DNA of 64,000 nucleotides from Pseudanabaena mucicola FACHB-723 (GCF_014696385.1 NZ_JACJQB010000018.1:1-64000); one strand, 5' to 3'; shown: positions 45,399 through 55,784, counted from the stretch's first letter. Notes: generated by a model not told the origin, from the sequence alone. Made by a program: numbers and translations.

Positions 45399-47366
45399 AT
45401 GTCTGTCGCTCCCTACGGTTCTTGGAAATCACCAATTAGCTCTGATTTAATCGTCTCTAGCAGCATTCGCCTTGGCTCGGCGGCGATTGACAATGGCAAT
45501 ATCTACTGGAATGAGGGGAGACCGACAGAGGGTGGGCGTAACCTACTGATGCGCTATGACAATGCAGGAAATAGTGCGGAAAATTATAGAGAGCTAACAC
45601 CCGCAGGTTTAAATGTGCGATCGCAAGTCCATGAGTATGGCGGCGGCGAATATTTGGTACAGGATGGGCGCATTTATTTCACTAACTTTAGCGATCGCTG
45701 TATCTATCGGCAAATTGGTGATAATGCACCACAGCCCCTCACAGCCGTCAATGACTATCGCTATGCTGATTTTGCATGGAGTCGTGACTATGGCAAGTTA
45801 ATCTGTGTGCGCGAAGATCATACGGGCGGCGGCGAACCAGTAAATACGATTGTTGCGGTGAATACCAGCAATGGTGAAGATATTCAAGTGTTAGTCAATG
45901 GTGCAGATTTCTACGCTTCGCCCCGACTCAATCCCGATGGTAACAAGCTGGCATGGATTTGTTGGCATCATCCAAACATGCCTTGGGATGGCACGGAATT
46001 ATGGGTTGGGGACTTAGTGGAGTCGGAGATCGGAGTATTAGCGATCGCAAATCCCCGTTTAATTGCAGGGGGAGTCAACGAGTCCATTTTTCAACCCGCA
46101 TGGTCACCCAGTGGCGAGCTTTACTTTGTGAGCGATCGCACAGGTTGGTGGAATTTATATAGGACTGACCTAACAAACCTCGATGCAATCCAGCCCCTTT
46201 GCCCCATGGAAGCTGAGTTTGGATTACCCCAATGGGTATTTGGGATGTCCACCTATGGCTTTACAGGTGACGGCAAAATTCTCTGCACCTATACCCAGCA
46301 GGGTATTTCCCACTTAGCAATTCTCGATCCTAGTAATCTTGAGGTCGGTTTACAGGAAATTACCACACCATTTACGAGCATTTCAGGAATTCATTGCAAA
46401 GGCGATCAGGCTGTTTTCCATGGCGGCTCAGCGACCGCACCCACGGCGATTGTTTTGCTCGATGTAACGACTAAGGCTTGGCAAAAAATACGGGTCGCAT
46501 CCGATTTACAACTTGACCCTGAATACATCTCAGCCGCCCAGCCCTTGGAGTTTCCCACCGAAAATGGCAAAACTGCCTATGGTTTATTTTATGCACCTAA
46601 AAATAAAGATTTTCAGGCTGAGGCAACCGAAAAACCACCACTACTAGTTAAAAGTCACGGCGGCCCCACGGCTTCCACCTCGGGCAGTCTCAGCCTTGGT
46701 ATTCAATATTGGACGAGTCGCGGCTTTGCGGTACTCGATGTTAATTATGGTGGCAGTACAGGCTATGGCAGAGAATATCGCGATCGCCTCAAGGGAAATT
46801 GGGGCATTGTCGATGTCGATGACTGTGCGAATGGGGCTAAGTTCTTAGCCGATCAGGGATTAGTCGATGAAAATCGTCTGGCGATTTCGGGCGGTAGTGC
46901 AGGTGGCTATACGACTCTTTGCGCGTTAACCTTCCGCGATGACTTTAAGGCTGGGGCGAGCCACTATGGCATTTGTGACCTCGAAGCCCTCGCTACAGAT
47001 ACCCATAAATTTGAATCTCGCTATCTCGATAGTTTGATTGGTAAATATCCCGAACACAAGGAAATTTATATCCAGCGATCGCCAATTCATTTCACCGATA
47101 AGCTTTCCTGTGCGATCGCATTTTTTCAAGGGCTAGAAGATAAAGTTGTGCCGCCCAATCAAGCGGAAATGATGGTGGATGCTCTCCGCCAAAAGGGTTT
47201 ACCCGTTGCCTATGTTCCCTTTGAGGGTGAGCAGCACGGCTTCCGTAAGTCAGAAAATATCAAGCGGGCGCTTGATGGCGAATTTTATTTCTATGCTCAA
47301 ATTTTTGGGTTTACCACTGCGGATGCGATCGAGCCAATTGCGATCGAAAATCATACAAATACCTAA
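45399..47366 (+). CDS. S9 family (prolyl-oligopeptidase-like) serine peptidase
   Basis: 655 residues: a TolB-like beta-propeller (about 15-390) and an alpha/beta-hydrolase domain. Nucleophile S500 in SGGSAGGYTT, acid in GLEDKVVPPNQAE, His in EGEQHGFR. Resembles acylaminoacyl-peptidase/dipeptidyl-peptidase IV-like S9 members; no signal peptide, so cytosolic. It starts 15 bp after ndhD, so it may be transcribed from the ndh promoter without a functional link. A long stem follows the stop. Confidence 0.9.
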   Translation: MSVAPYGSWKSPISSDLIVSSSIRLGSAAIDNGNIYWNEGRPTEGGRNLLMRYDNAGNSAENYRELTPAGLNVRSQVHEYGGGEYLVQDGRIYFTNFSDRCIYRQIGDNAPQPLTAVNDYRYADFAWSRDYGKLICVREDHTGGGEPVNTIVAVNTSNGEDIQVLVNGADFYASPRLNPDGNKLAWICWHHPNMPWDGTELWVGDLVESEIGVLAIANPRLIAGGVNESIFQPAWSPSGELYFVSDRTGWWNLYRTDLTNLDAIQPLCPMEAEFGLPQWVFGMSTYGFTGDGKILCTYTQQGISHLAILDPSNLEVGLQEITTPFTSISGIHCKGDQAVFHGGSATAPTAIVLLDVTTKAWQKIRVASDLQLDPEYISAAQPLEFPTENGKTAYGLFYAPKNKDFQAEATEKPPLLVKSHGGPTASTSGSLSLGIQYWTSRGFAVLDVNYGGSTGYGREYRDRLKGNWGIVDVDDCANGAKFLADQGLVDENRLAISGGSAGGYTTLCALTFRDDFKAGASHYGICDLEALATDTHKFESRYLDSLIGKYPEHKEIYIQRSPIHFTDKLSCAIAFFQGLEDKVVPPNQAEMMVDALRQKGLPVAYVPFEGEQHGFRKSENIKRALDGEFYFYAQIFGFTTADAIEPIAIENHTNT

Positions 47367-47376
47367 AACCTATGGC

Positions 47377-47423
47377 GTATAGAGATTTGTTTCCTGCCTT
47401 CGGCGATAAACAAATCTCTATAC
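47377..47423. terminator. Bidirectional terminator between S9 peptidase and MacB-like ATPase
   Basis: 16-bp perfect stem GTATAGAGATTTGTTT and complement with a 15-base loop, between convergent genes. Confidence 0.6.
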
Positions 47424-47453
47424 ACATCACTGGCTTAAAAATTGCTATGGCTT

Positions 47454-48209
47454 TTAAATCACATTACTCAAATCCGATGGTGACAGGTGATTATGAATTA
47501 CTTGTCCATCCCGAAACCAAATAATTCTCTGGGTATTCCGCGCCACATCAGCTTCGTGGGTGACCATCACCACCGTGATCCCACTAGCATTGAGCGCACC
47601 AAATAACTCCATCACTTCAGCCGTCGTATGCGAGTCGAGCGCTCCTGTCGGTTCATCGGCTAGTAACATTACAGGCTGATTCACAATCGCCCTTGCGATC
47701 GCAACCCGCTGTTGTTGACCGCCCGACATTTGGTTTGGTCGATTATTAAGGCGATGCCCCATCGCCACCCGTTCCAACGCGGCAGCAGCTCTTTCGCGTT
47801 GTTCTTTGGGGCGAATATTAGCGTATGCCATGGGCAGCATCACATTTTCCAATGCCGATAGCTGCGGTAACAGATGATATTGCTGAAAGATAAACCCAAT
47901 TTTGAGATTCCGCACATGCGCTAAATCTTTTTCCTGCATTCCCGACACATCTTGCTGATCTAGGAAATATTGCCCAGATGTACTGCTATCGAGACAGCCA
48001 ATGATATTCATGCAGGTGGACTTGCCCGAACCCGATGCCCCCATGATCGCGCAATATTCGCCTTCTTTAATCACAAAGCTGACATCATCGAGGGCTTTGA
48101 CGAGCGTATCGCCTTCACCGTAAAACTTACAGACATTATTCAGCCGTACAATTTCCCGCCTCTCATCGGCAGTTGTGGCTAAAGTTGCGATCGCATTAGT
48201 GGTAATCAT
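47454..48209 (-). CDS. MacB/LolD-type ABC transporter ATPase
   Basis: 251 residues. Walker A GASGSGKST near 57-65, Q-loop FQQYHLLPQLSALENV, signature MSGGQQQRVAIARA, Walker B LLADEPTGALD, and H-loop VTHEADVA: the MacB/LolD/FtsE subfamily. It follows the permease gene on the same strand by 32 bp and should energise it. Substrate unknown. Confidence 0.9.
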   Translation of the reverse strand: MITTNAIATLATTADERREIVRLNNVCKFYGEGDTLVKALDDVSFVIKEGEYCAIMGASGSGKSTCMNIIGCLDSSTSGQYFLDQQDVSGMQEKDLAHVRNLKIGFIFQQYHLLPQLSALENVMLPMAYANIRPKEQRERAAAALERVAMGHRLNNRPNQMSGGQQQRVAIARAIVNQPVMLLADEPTGALDSHTTAEVMELFGALNASGITVVMVTHEADVARNTQRIIWFRDGQVIHNHLSPSDLSNVI

Positions 48210-48241
48210 GGGCAGTTATTAATTTAGTTATTAATCAGTTG

Positions 48242-49468
48242 TTAAATACTTCGCAGAGCCACAATGGGATCAAGGCGGGCAGCTTGTCGCGCTGGGAAAA
48301 TACCGAAAAATAGCCCAATCCCCCCAGAAACGCCAACGGCTAAGCCAATTGCTCCCAGAGATACCCCTGCTTGCAGAGGCGAAACCGCTGCGATCAACAA
48401 AATGCCACCCACACCGATGCCTGTGCCGATCGCCCCACCCAGCAATGACAGGATTACTGCCTCAATCGTAAACTGGGTGAGAATATCGCTGGGCGAAGCC
48501 CCAATCGCCTTACGGAGTCCGATTTCCTGTGTGCGTTCCGTCACCGACACCAGCATGATATTCATGATGCCGATGCCTCCCACTAACAGCGAAATACCCG
48601 CGATTGCCGCCAACATGACTGTGAGGGCATTGGTGATATTGCCAACAATTTCGAGCGCATCCTGTTGGGTGCGAACCGTAAATGTATCATCGGCATTGAT
48701 GTCTGAAGTTCGGTGGCGCAGTCGGAGCAGGTTGGCAATTTGGAACTGAGCCGCGTCAACATCGGCATTACTTTTGGCTGAGACATTGATCACCTGCACG
48801 GCAATACCATAGGGCGAGGTTTTACCCGTAAGTTGGCTAGTCATTGTGGTAACTGGTAAAAAGATGGTGTCATCTTGGTTCGTCCCCAAAAATGCCCCCT
48901 TCTCAGACATCACTCCAATTACTTCATAGCCAGTGCCACGAATTCTCAGCGTTTGTCCGATTGCTGTGCCATTGGGAAACAATTCCTTGGCGATCGCTGC
49001 CCCCACTGTCAATACTCTGGCATTACGATTCACATCCTCTTTGCTAAAAAATCGCCCCGCACTCACATCTGCATTACGCACAATCGTGTAGTCGCTGGTC
49101 GTACCAATTAAAGTGGCGCGTTTGGTGTTGTTGCCTGCAATTACCAACTCGGAACCATTGATCTGTGGAGCAACACTCCGCACCGTCGGGACTTGTTCTG
49201 CGATCGCATCCGCATCCGCCAAAACAAGCCGATTTGGTGGCGCAATTACATTCCGCCTTGCATTGTCAGTCCCCGTAATCACAAAAATTACATCAGTCCC
49301 AAGGGATTGGAACTGCTCCGAAGCATAGCGCTGCGCCCCCTGACCGACACCTACCATCAAAATGACTGAAGCATTACCAATGATGATGCCCAACATTGTT
49401 AAAGTGCTGCGTAAACGATTAGCGGCAAGGGTTTTTCCTGCCATCCGAAAGCTTTCCCAAGTATCCAT
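48242..49468 (-). CDS. MacB-type ABC transporter permease
   Basis: 408 residues in the MacB layout: one N-terminal TM (LRSTLTMLGIIIGNASVILMVGVG), a large periplasmic domain (about 45-285), then three C-terminal TMs with GGIGIMNIMLVSVTERTQEIGLRKAIGA and FPARQAARLDPIVALR. Such transporters are mechanotransmitters that work with a periplasmic adaptor; none is encoded next to it. Substrate unknown. Confidence 0.9.
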   Translation of the reverse strand: MDTWESFRMAGKTLAANRLRSTLTMLGIIIGNASVILMVGVGQGAQRYASEQFQSLGTDVIFVITGTDNARRNVIAPPNRLVLADADAIAEQVPTVRSVAPQINGSELVIAGNNTKRATLIGTTSDYTIVRNADVSAGRFFSKEDVNRNARVLTVGAAIAKELFPNGTAIGQTLRIRGTGYEVIGVMSEKGAFLGTNQDDTIFLPVTTMTSQLTGKTSPYGIAVQVINVSAKSNADVDAAQFQIANLLRLRHRTSDINADDTFTVRTQQDALEIVGNITNALTVMLAAIAGISLLVGGIGIMNIMLVSVTERTQEIGLRKAIGASPSDILTQFTIEAVILSLLGGAIGTGIGVGGILLIAAVSPLQAGVSLGAIGLAVGVSGGIGLFFGIFPARQAARLDPIVALRSI

Positions 49469-49551
49469 TGTTTAATAGTTGCCTAGTTGGTAAACGCTCA
49501 GAAGACTAGCGATGATTCCTATTATAGGTAGTTAGACAGAATTAAAAACTA

Positions 49552-49600
49552 GAGCTAAAACCTGTGGCGCACGCTGCGCGTGCGCCACAGGTTTTAGCTC
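49552..49600. repeat. Perfect palindrome, AAAACCTGTGGCGC family
   Basis: 23-bp perfect stem (GAGCTAAAACCTGTGGCGCA onward) with a TGC loop, between cdsA and the permease. Best-preserved copy of the family also seen at 13067 and 39126; may act as the cdsA terminator. Confidence 0.65.
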
Positions 49601-49613
49601 TTTATATTGCAAA

Positions 49614-50516
49614 TCAATGCGCAATCGGCAAAATCAAAGTCAAAAAGTAATATACCAAGGGTGCAGTAAACACATAACTATCGGCGCGATCGAGAATGCC
49701 ACCATGTCCGGGCATAATTTGCCCTGAATCCTTAACCCCTGCATCACGTTTCATCATTGATTCTGTGAGATCTCCCAACAAACCTGCGATACCAATTAAT
49801 AGACCTAAAATCGCGCCTGACACCCACCACTGTGCCCATCCCAAGCTAAATGCCCAGATTACCGCAGTCACACAGCAACACAAAAGACCTGCGATCGCAC
49901 CTTCAACGGTTTTTTTCGGGCTAATGTCTGACAGGCGCGTTCGTCCTAGTACCTTGCCAAAGATATAAGCACCCACATCCGATGCCCAAATACAACAAAA
50001 TGCCATCAGCACATAGATACAGCCAGACGATACAGGGAAAGTAATCCTTAACCATGACAATTGGTCGAGGTTGCGTAACTGATTAAAGAAATCGAATTGC
50101 TGCAAGCGATCGCTCACTTCAAAAGGAATCCCATCGCCGATTCCTCGGATTCTCACCCAAAAGCTTGGCAGATAGCCCCCATAAAACAAACCCAATATTG
50201 ATGCGGAAATATCGGAAATTGTGGCAATGCGTGGCTGGAAGAGTAGATAAAAGCAAATAAATGTCCCTGCGATTGGGATGACCGCATCGGCAAGCTCAAC
50301 CCGCAACTGCGAAACAATTAGCAATGCTAGACTGACAGAAATCGTAATTTTACTAGCAGGCACAATGTCTTTAGCGCGGACTAGGGCAAAATATTCCCGC
50401 TCACCAAAAACTATCAGCAACGCAAATGCTGCGGTGAAAGCCCATCCTCCAAAGGCAATCGCTGCCAGTGCGAGGGGAATGACTATTAAAGCGCTGATAA
50501 TCCGAGTCCAAGGCAT
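49614..50516 (-). CDS. cdsA: Phosphatidate cytidylyltransferase
   Basis: 300 residues, about eight TM helices. C-terminal signature SMMKRDAGVKDSGQIMPGHGGILDRADS is the CDP-diglyceride synthase motif with the metal-binding Asp residues. It makes CDP-diacylglycerol from phosphatidate and CTP, the entry to phosphatidylglycerol, which is essential in thylakoids. Start context has a short spacer to the divergent dnaJ gene. Confidence 0.95.
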   Translation of the reverse strand: MPWTRIISALIVIPLALAAIAFGGWAFTAAFALLIVFGEREYFALVRAKDIVPASKITISVSLALLIVSQLRVELADAVIPIAGTFICFYLLFQPRIATISDISASILGLFYGGYLPSFWVRIRGIGDGIPFEVSDRLQQFDFFNQLRNLDQLSWLRITFPVSSGCIYVLMAFCCIWASDVGAYIFGKVLGRTRLSDISPKKTVEGAIAGLLCCCVTAVIWAFSLGWAQWWVSGAILGLLIGIAGLLGDLTESMMKRDAGVKDSGQIMPGHGGILDRADSYVFTAPLVYYFLTLILPIAH

Positions 50517-50710
50517 GAAAATAATGTCGCAGAGAAGGTGAATATGAGAACTAGCAAATCCTAAGCACTCACTAGGGTAAATATAATCCCATCAACAGTT
50601 GAAACTGCAAAATCGTTATGCAAATTTGCGAATTACATGAATCGTGGCAATAAACTTTGCCTGTAGATTGTATCTGTATGTAAATGCTATGTAGAAGTTA
50701 TGTTGAATTT

Positions 50711-51193
50711 ATGCCGAAAACCTACTACGCCATTCTAGGGCTTACACCTTGGGCAAGTGAAATTGACATTCGTCGCGCCTATCGTGACCTCAGCAAAATC
50801 TATCATCCCGATACGACCCAACTCCCCAAAGATGAAGCCGTTGAGAACTTTCGCCAACTTAATGAAGCCTATGCGACGCTCAGCAATGCCGAACGTCGCA
50901 ATGCCTACGATCGCCGCATTCAGTTTTCTCGATTTCAGTATGCAACCTATGACAACGCTCTAAATAACAACGCCAATTCACCTCTAAAAAACCCTAAGAA
51001 TCTACAAACTATTGATGATGATGGCTTGCCCAGTGAGCGACCATTATCTGGTGGTGAACTATTTGCACTATTGCTAATAGGTGTTACGCTAGTTGCCTGT
51101 ACAGTTCTAGTCATTTTAGTCGCATGGCTACGCGGTGATCGCCTTTTTCCTGATGCGATCGCAAATTTAGTAATCTTTTTCGCAACCACCTAA
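50711..51193 (+). CDS. J-domain protein with C-terminal membrane segment
   Basis: 160 residues from ATG 50711 (MPKTYYAILGL); ATG 50684 would add a non-domain extension. J-domain at 1-65 with HPD at 32-34, then a linker and one or two hydrophobic stretches (about 112-160). It probably recruits DnaK to a membrane. A DUF3143 gene follows 37 bp on, a pairing I recall in cyanobacteria. Confidence 0.88.
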   Translation: MPKTYYAILGLTPWASEIDIRRAYRDLSKIYHPDTTQLPKDEAVENFRQLNEAYATLSNAERRNAYDRRIQFSRFQYATYDNALNNNANSPLKNPKNLQTIDDDGLPSERPLSGGELFALLLIGVTLVACTVLVILVAWLRGDRLFPDAIANLVIFFATT

Positions 51194-51230
51194 ATTTTCA
51201 TCCTCATTAACTCCCATCAACACCGTCCCT

Positions 51231-51503
51231 ATGGCGCTCCCCGCACCCACTACTCCCCTCTATAACCATCCCCTGCCAGCCCTTGAAACATGGTTAAATG
51301 AGCAAGGCTGTGATCAAGACAAATCAAATCCGAATATCTGGCGGGTGACGAGACCATCTTGGCAAGCCGAGATTATTATGGATGTTGAAGATATTCGAGT
51401 TCGATACATTCAAGATGCCTACGGCGGTAAAGAAATCCAACGGGCGTTTCCCTATTCCTTGAGCCGCCAAGATGTAGAAGATGCTATTTTTACAGGGCCA
51501 TAA
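51231..51503 (+). CDS. DUF3143 protein
   Basis: 90 residues: LPALETWLNEQGCDQDKSNPNIW, then WQAEIIMDVEDIRVRYI and FPYSLSRQDVEDAIFTGP, the cyanobacterial DUF3143 pattern. Function unknown. Same strand and short gap after the J-domain gene suggest an operon. Confidence 0.8.
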   Translation: MALPAPTTPLYNHPLPALETWLNEQGCDQDKSNPNIWRVTRPSWQAEIIMDVEDIRVRYIQDAYGGKEIQRAFPYSLSRQDVEDAIFTGP

Positions 51504-51663
51504 TTAAAAAAATTAGCAATATTCTGAAAGTTTGTTAATATGATCATAATCATCGTATTGCAGACAGGATCAAGACGTAGATGATGAAGCTACACATAAG
51601 TCATTGCATAGTCTGATCACATCTGATCACAAGTTTCCCAACCCAATTTGACGTTTTTATTTT

Positions 51664-51668
51664 GGAGG
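51664..51668 (+). promoter_or_regulatory. Ribosome binding site GGAGG for a TTG start
   Basis: The strong site lies 4 bases before TTG 51673, supporting that rare start for asd. No ATG or GTG is in place for the conserved N-terminus. Confidence 0.65.
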
Positions 51669-51672
51669 TTCA

Positions 51673-52698
51673 TTGAGTAAGAAGTATAACGTTGCCATTC
51701 TCGGAGCAACAGGCGCAGTTGGCACAGAACTTTTAGCTTTGCTAGAAGAAAGAAATTTTCCCCTAGACAAACTCAAGCTTTTGGCTTCAGAGCGCTCGGC
51801 AGGCAAGTCGGTTGTGTTTGCTGGACAAAACTTGACCATTGAAGTAGTTACAGCAAAATCCTTTGACGATGTGGATATTGTACTTGCGTCGGCAGGGGGT
51901 AGCATCTCCAAGCAGTGGCTACCAATTGCCACAAAGGCAGGAGCCGTATCGATTGATAACTCCAGTGCTTTTCGGATGCATTCCGATGTACCGCTAATTG
52001 TGCCAGAGGTTAATCCTGAGGCGGCCGCACAGCACAAGGGGATTATTGCCAATCCTAACTGCACAACTATTTTGATGGCGGTAGCAATTTATCCATTGCA
52101 TCAAGTACAGCCTATCCAGCGCATCATCGCCGCAACCTATCAGTCCGCTAGCGGTGCTGGTGCGAGAGCAATGGAAGAAGTCAGAATCCAATCACAGGCA
52201 ATTCTCAATGGTGAGCCTGCTGTCCCTGAAGTTCTGCCCTATCCCCTCGCTTTCAATCTATTTCCCCATAATTCACCAATGACAGACAATTCCTATTGCG
52301 AGGAAGAAATGAAAATGGTGAACGAGACTCGCAAAATTTTTGGCGATCAAAGTATCCGCATCTCAGCAACCTGTGTACGGGTTCCCGTACTGCGGGCTCA
52401 TTCTGAAGCTATTAATCTAGAGTTTGCCCATCCCTTTAGTCCAGACAAAGCGAGAGAGATTCTGTCTAGTTCGGCTGGGGTAAAGCTAGTGGAAGACTTT
52501 AGTAAAAACTACTTCCCTATGCCTATCGACGCTAGTGGCAAAGATGATGTACTGGTGGGGCGGATTCGACAAGATATTTCTCACCCTAATGGTTTGGAAT
52601 TATGGCTATGTGGCGATCAAATTCGTAAAGGTGCAGCCCTGAATGCTGTGCAAATCGCTGAACTGCTGATTGCCAAGGATCTACTGACAATTAAATAA
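51673..52698 (+). CDS. asd: Aspartate-semialdehyde dehydrogenase
   Basis: 341 residues from TTG 51673. NADP-binding [11 protein letters not shown] at 11-21, catalytic C130 in [16 protein letters not shown] downstream. Makes aspartate semialdehyde for lysine, threonine, methionine and diaminopimelate synthesis. dapA starts 5 bp later, so the two form an operon for the DAP branch. Confidence 0.96.
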   Translation: MSKKYNVAILGATGAVGTELLALLEERNFPLDKLKLLASERSAGKSVVFAGQNLTIEVVTAKSFDDVDIVLASAGGSISKQWLPIATKAGAVSIDNSSAFRMHSDVPLIVPEVNPEAAAQHKGIIANPNCTTILMAVAIYPLHQVQPIQRIIAATYQSASGAGARAMEEVRIQSQAILNGEPAVPEVLPYPLAFNLFPHNSPMTDNSYCEEEMKMVNETRKIFGDQSIRISATCVRVPVLRAHSEAINLEFAHPFSPDKAREILSSSAGVKLVEDFSKNYFPMPIDASGKDDVLVGRIRQDISHPNGLELWLCGDQIRKGAALNAVQIAELLIAKDLLTIK

Positions 52699-52703
52699 TA
52701 TGT

Positions 52704-53603
52704 ATGAGTGAAATCGATTTCGGACGTTTACTAACGGCAATGATTACTCCCTTCGATAGAGAGGGGAATGTTGACTATGCAAAAGCAGAACAGGTTGCTC
52801 TTCATTTAGTGGAGACAGGAACCGATACCCTCGTTGTCTGCGGTACAACGGGAGAGTCGCCCACCCTTAGTTGGGACGAGGAATATAAGTTGTTCTCAGT
52901 GCTAAAAACTGCGATCGCAGGTAAAGCCAAAATCATGGCAGGCACAGGTTCTAATTCTACTTCCGAAGCAATTTCAGCGACTCAAAAAGCCGCACATCTT
53001 GGATTAGATGGTACACTGCAAGTAACACCGTATTACAACAAGCCACCACAAGAAGGTTTGTACCAGCATTTTCGAGCAATTGCCGAAGCTGCACCAGAAC
53101 TGCCGATCCTTCTCTACAATGTCCCTAGCCGCACAGGTTGCAAATTGGAACCTGAAACCGTGGCAAGGCTAGCCGAAATTCCTAGTATTATCGGAATCAA
53201 GGAAGCTACAGGTGACTTAGATCAAGCTAGTCAAATTCGCGCCCTCACACCCGCCGAATTTGCGATCTATTCAGGAGATGACTCTCTAACACTGCCACTG
53301 ATGGCAGTGGGTGCAAAGGGAGTAGTTAGCGTCGCTTCGCATCTAGTTGGTAACCAACTGCAAACTATGATGCAATCTTTTGCCGCAGGCAAAGTGCAAG
53401 AGGCATTACAGATTCACCTTCAGCTTTTTCCTCTGTTTAAGGCTTTGTTTTTAACCAGCAATCCAATTCCGCTAAAGCTAGCTTTACGTTTATTAGGATT
53501 AGACACTGGTGTAGTGCGATCGCCTCTAGTTGCTGGTAGTCATGAACTTGAAGCAAAACTTAAAGCTGTCTTACAACAGGTGGGCATTCTTGCTTCGGAT
53601 TGA
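52704..53603 (+). CDS. dapA: 4-hydroxy-tetrahydrodipicolinate synthase
   Basis: 299 residues. Schiff-base K166 (GIKEATGD), Y138 in YNVPSRTG, and [10 protein letters not shown] at 46-55. Condenses pyruvate with the product of the gene just upstream (asd), first committed step to DAP and lysine. The asd-dapA-rnj order is common in cyanobacteria. Confidence 0.96.
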   Translation: MSEIDFGRLLTAMITPFDREGNVDYAKAEQVALHLVETGTDTLVVCGTTGESPTLSWDEEYKLFSVLKTAIAGKAKIMAGTGSNSTSEAISATQKAAHLGLDGTLQVTPYYNKPPQEGLYQHFRAIAEAAPELPILLYNVPSRTGCKLEPETVARLAEIPSIIGIKEATGDLDQASQIRALTPAEFAIYSGDDSLTLPLMAVGAKGVVSVASHLVGNQLQTMMQSFAAGKVQEALQIHLQLFPLFKALFLTSNPIPLKLALRLLGLDTGVVRSPLVAGSHELEAKLKAVLQQVGILASD

Positions 53604-53849
53604 TTAGGATTTTTTAAACCAAGATTTTTAGAGAATATCTAGAAAATGCATTGCCAAGCAATCTGCCAAGCAATCTATTCATATTGCTAATCATCGACCT
53701 ATGGGGGAGATTACACCTTTCTAGCAATTTTAGTTTCTCTCTGAAATATCTATGTATACAAAGTTTTCCATTAAAAATTGAACTGAGCCATTTGCCTTAT
53801 TCAGTTAAATTCTTCCCTTTTATTTTTTTACTTACCAAACAAATTACTT
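53604..53849 (+). other. Long leader upstream of rnj
   Basis: 246 bp with no credible gene; the 70-residue open frame is low-complexity and hydrophobic and runs into rnj in another frame. RNase J and E mRNAs often have long leaders used in autoregulation, which is inference here. Confidence 0.35.
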
Positions 53850-55769
53850 ATGACGACATCTAACTCTCCTTCTCTAAAAATTATTGCTCTCGGTGGATTG
53901 CATGAAATTGGCAAAAACACATGGGTATTTGAATATAACGATGAAATCATGCTCCTTGATGGCGGATTATCATTCCCTGACAACATGATGCCTGGAGTAA
54001 ACGTCGTATTGCCTGATATGACCTACTTACGTGAAAACAAGCATAAGATCAAGGGAATGATTGTCACCCACGGGCACGAAGATCATATTGGCGCAATTTC
54101 CTTCCATTTGAAGCAATTTGAAATTCCTGTGATCTATGGGCCAAGACTAGCAATGGCATTGCTCGAAGACAAGCTACGGGAAGCAGGAGTTCTCAACCGT
54201 ACTGAGTTGCGCCGTGTAATGCCCCGTGACATCGTGCGGGTCGGAACTAACTTCTTCGTCGAATTTATTCGCAACACCCACTCGATTGCTGATAGTTTCT
54301 CGATCGCAATTAATACACCTGCGGGCATGGTTATTCACTCTGGCGACTTCAAAATTGACCATACTCCCGTTGATGGCGAATTCTTTGACCTTGCGCGTCT
54401 CGCAGAACATGGCGAAAAAGGCGTGCTAGCTCTGATTAGTGACTCCACTAACGCCGAATTGCCAGGAATTACACCTTCAGAAAGAGCTGTATATCCTAAC
54501 CTTGAAAAGTACATCATGATGGCAAAGGGGCGCGTGATTATCACAACCTTCGCCTCTTCAGTTCATCGGGTCAACATGATTTTAGACATTGCCGACAAGC
54601 AGGGTCGCGTCGTTGGCGTGGTGGGACGCTCTATGCTCAACGTGATCGCCCATGCCCGTAACCTTGGTTACATCAAGTGCCGTGATGATCTATTTCAACC
54701 TTTGCAAAATCTGCGTCATTATCGCGATGATCAAATTCTGATTTTGACCACTGGTTCGCAAGGTGAACCAATGTCCGCTCTCACCCGCATGTCTAATTGC
54801 AGTCATCGCCAATTAGAAGTCCGTCAAGGAGATACGGTTATTTTCTCGGCAAACCCAATTCCTGGTAACACTATTCCTGTTGTTCGTACCATTGACCGCT
54901 TGATTGCCCTCGGTGCTAATGTGATCTACGGCAAGGATAAAGGCATTCACGTTTCAGGACATGGCTCTCAAGAAGAACATAAAATGATGCTTGCCCTGGT
55001 GCGTCCTAAGTTCTTTTTCCCTGCCCATGGAGAATTGAGAATGCTGAAGCAGCACGCGAAGATGGCGGAAGCTATGGGTATTCCTAGTGAGAATATCGTC
55101 ATAGCCGAGAATGGCGATGTCGTCGAAGTTTGCCAAGACTACATGAAGGTAGTCGATAAAGTTCCTTCGGGTGTAGAGCTAGTAGACTCTTCCCGCGATG
55201 GTATGGTCAAGGGCGATGTCTTGCGCGATCGTCAACAAATATCAGGGGATGGCATCTTCACGATCGCTGTATCCGTTGGTCTTGACGGCAAGCTATCCAC
55301 GACTCCAGACATTCAACTTAGCGGTGTCGTTCTACCAATGGAACGCTCACAGATTATTGCTGCTGTGGCAAAGGCAATCGATAATTCCCTCGCTAATTCT
55401 TGGGGTAACTTTGCCCGCAACGTTGGTTCTCTCGAAGTTGATTGGATTGGTCTGCGCGGTCAACTTGAGCGTGACCTTACCCGTGTTTTGCGTCAACAAA
55501 TGCAGAGCAAGCCAATGATCGTCTTCCTATTGCAAACACCACCCAACTCTACCCAGTCTGCACCTGCACCTGCGGCGAAACCTAATGCCATGGGAGTAAC
55601 TCTCAAGTCAGGTGCAGTCAAGGTGATTCCGACTAAGAAAGTAGTAGAAAATGGCAGTAACAATGGTAACGGCAATGGCGCTGCCACCACTACTGCTGAT
55701 ATCGCAGTTCCTGCAACAGCAACTACAACTAGTGCAGGTAGACGCAAGCGTACTGCGGCAACAGTTTAA
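53850..55769 (+). CDS. rnj: Ribonuclease J
   Basis: 639 residues. Metallo-beta-lactamase/beta-CASP fold: HGHEDH (H74, H76, D78, H79), later HSGDFKID, and beta-CASP HVSGHGSQEEHK with FFPAHGE. 5'-3' exonuclease and endonuclease of mRNA decay. The tail after ~555 is a Pro/Ala/Asn/Gly/Thr-rich linker ending in a basic GRRKRTAATV, a cyanobacterial extension of unknown use. Confidence 0.95.
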   Translation: MTTSNSPSLKIIALGGLHEIGKNTWVFEYNDEIMLLDGGLSFPDNMMPGVNVVLPDMTYLRENKHKIKGMIVTHGHEDHIGAISFHLKQFEIPVIYGPRLAMALLEDKLREAGVLNRTELRRVMPRDIVRVGTNFFVEFIRNTHSIADSFSIAINTPAGMVIHSGDFKIDHTPVDGEFFDLARLAEHGEKGVLALISDSTNAELPGITPSERAVYPNLEKYIMMAKGRVIITTFASSVHRVNMILDIADKQGRVVGVVGRSMLNVIAHARNLGYIKCRDDLFQPLQNLRHYRDDQILILTTGSQGEPMSALTRMSNCSHRQLEVRQGDTVIFSANPIPGNTIPVVRTIDRLIALGANVIYGKDKGIHVSGHGSQEEHKMMLALVRPKFFFPAHGELRMLKQHAKMAEAMGIPSENIVIAENGDVVEVCQDYMKVVDKVPSGVELVDSSRDGMVKGDVLRDRQQISGDGIFTIAVSVGLDGKLSTTPDIQLSGVVLPMERSQIIAAVAKAIDNSLANSWGNFARNVGSLEVDWIGLRGQLERDLTRVLRQQMQSKPMIVFLLQTPPNSTQSAPAPAAKPNAMGVTLKSGAVKVIPTKKVVENGSNNGNGNGAATTTADIAVPATATTTSAGRRKRTAATV

Positions 55770-55784
55770 ACTTTAAAGCAAGCT

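Noticed and set aside
48264-48749. 161-residue plus-strand frame inside the MacB permease
   Set aside because: Antisense shadow; Pro/Thr/Ala-rich and unlike any family.
53651-53863. 70-residue hydrophobic frame before rnj
   Set aside because: Low complexity, no ribosome binding site, overlaps the rnj start out of frame.
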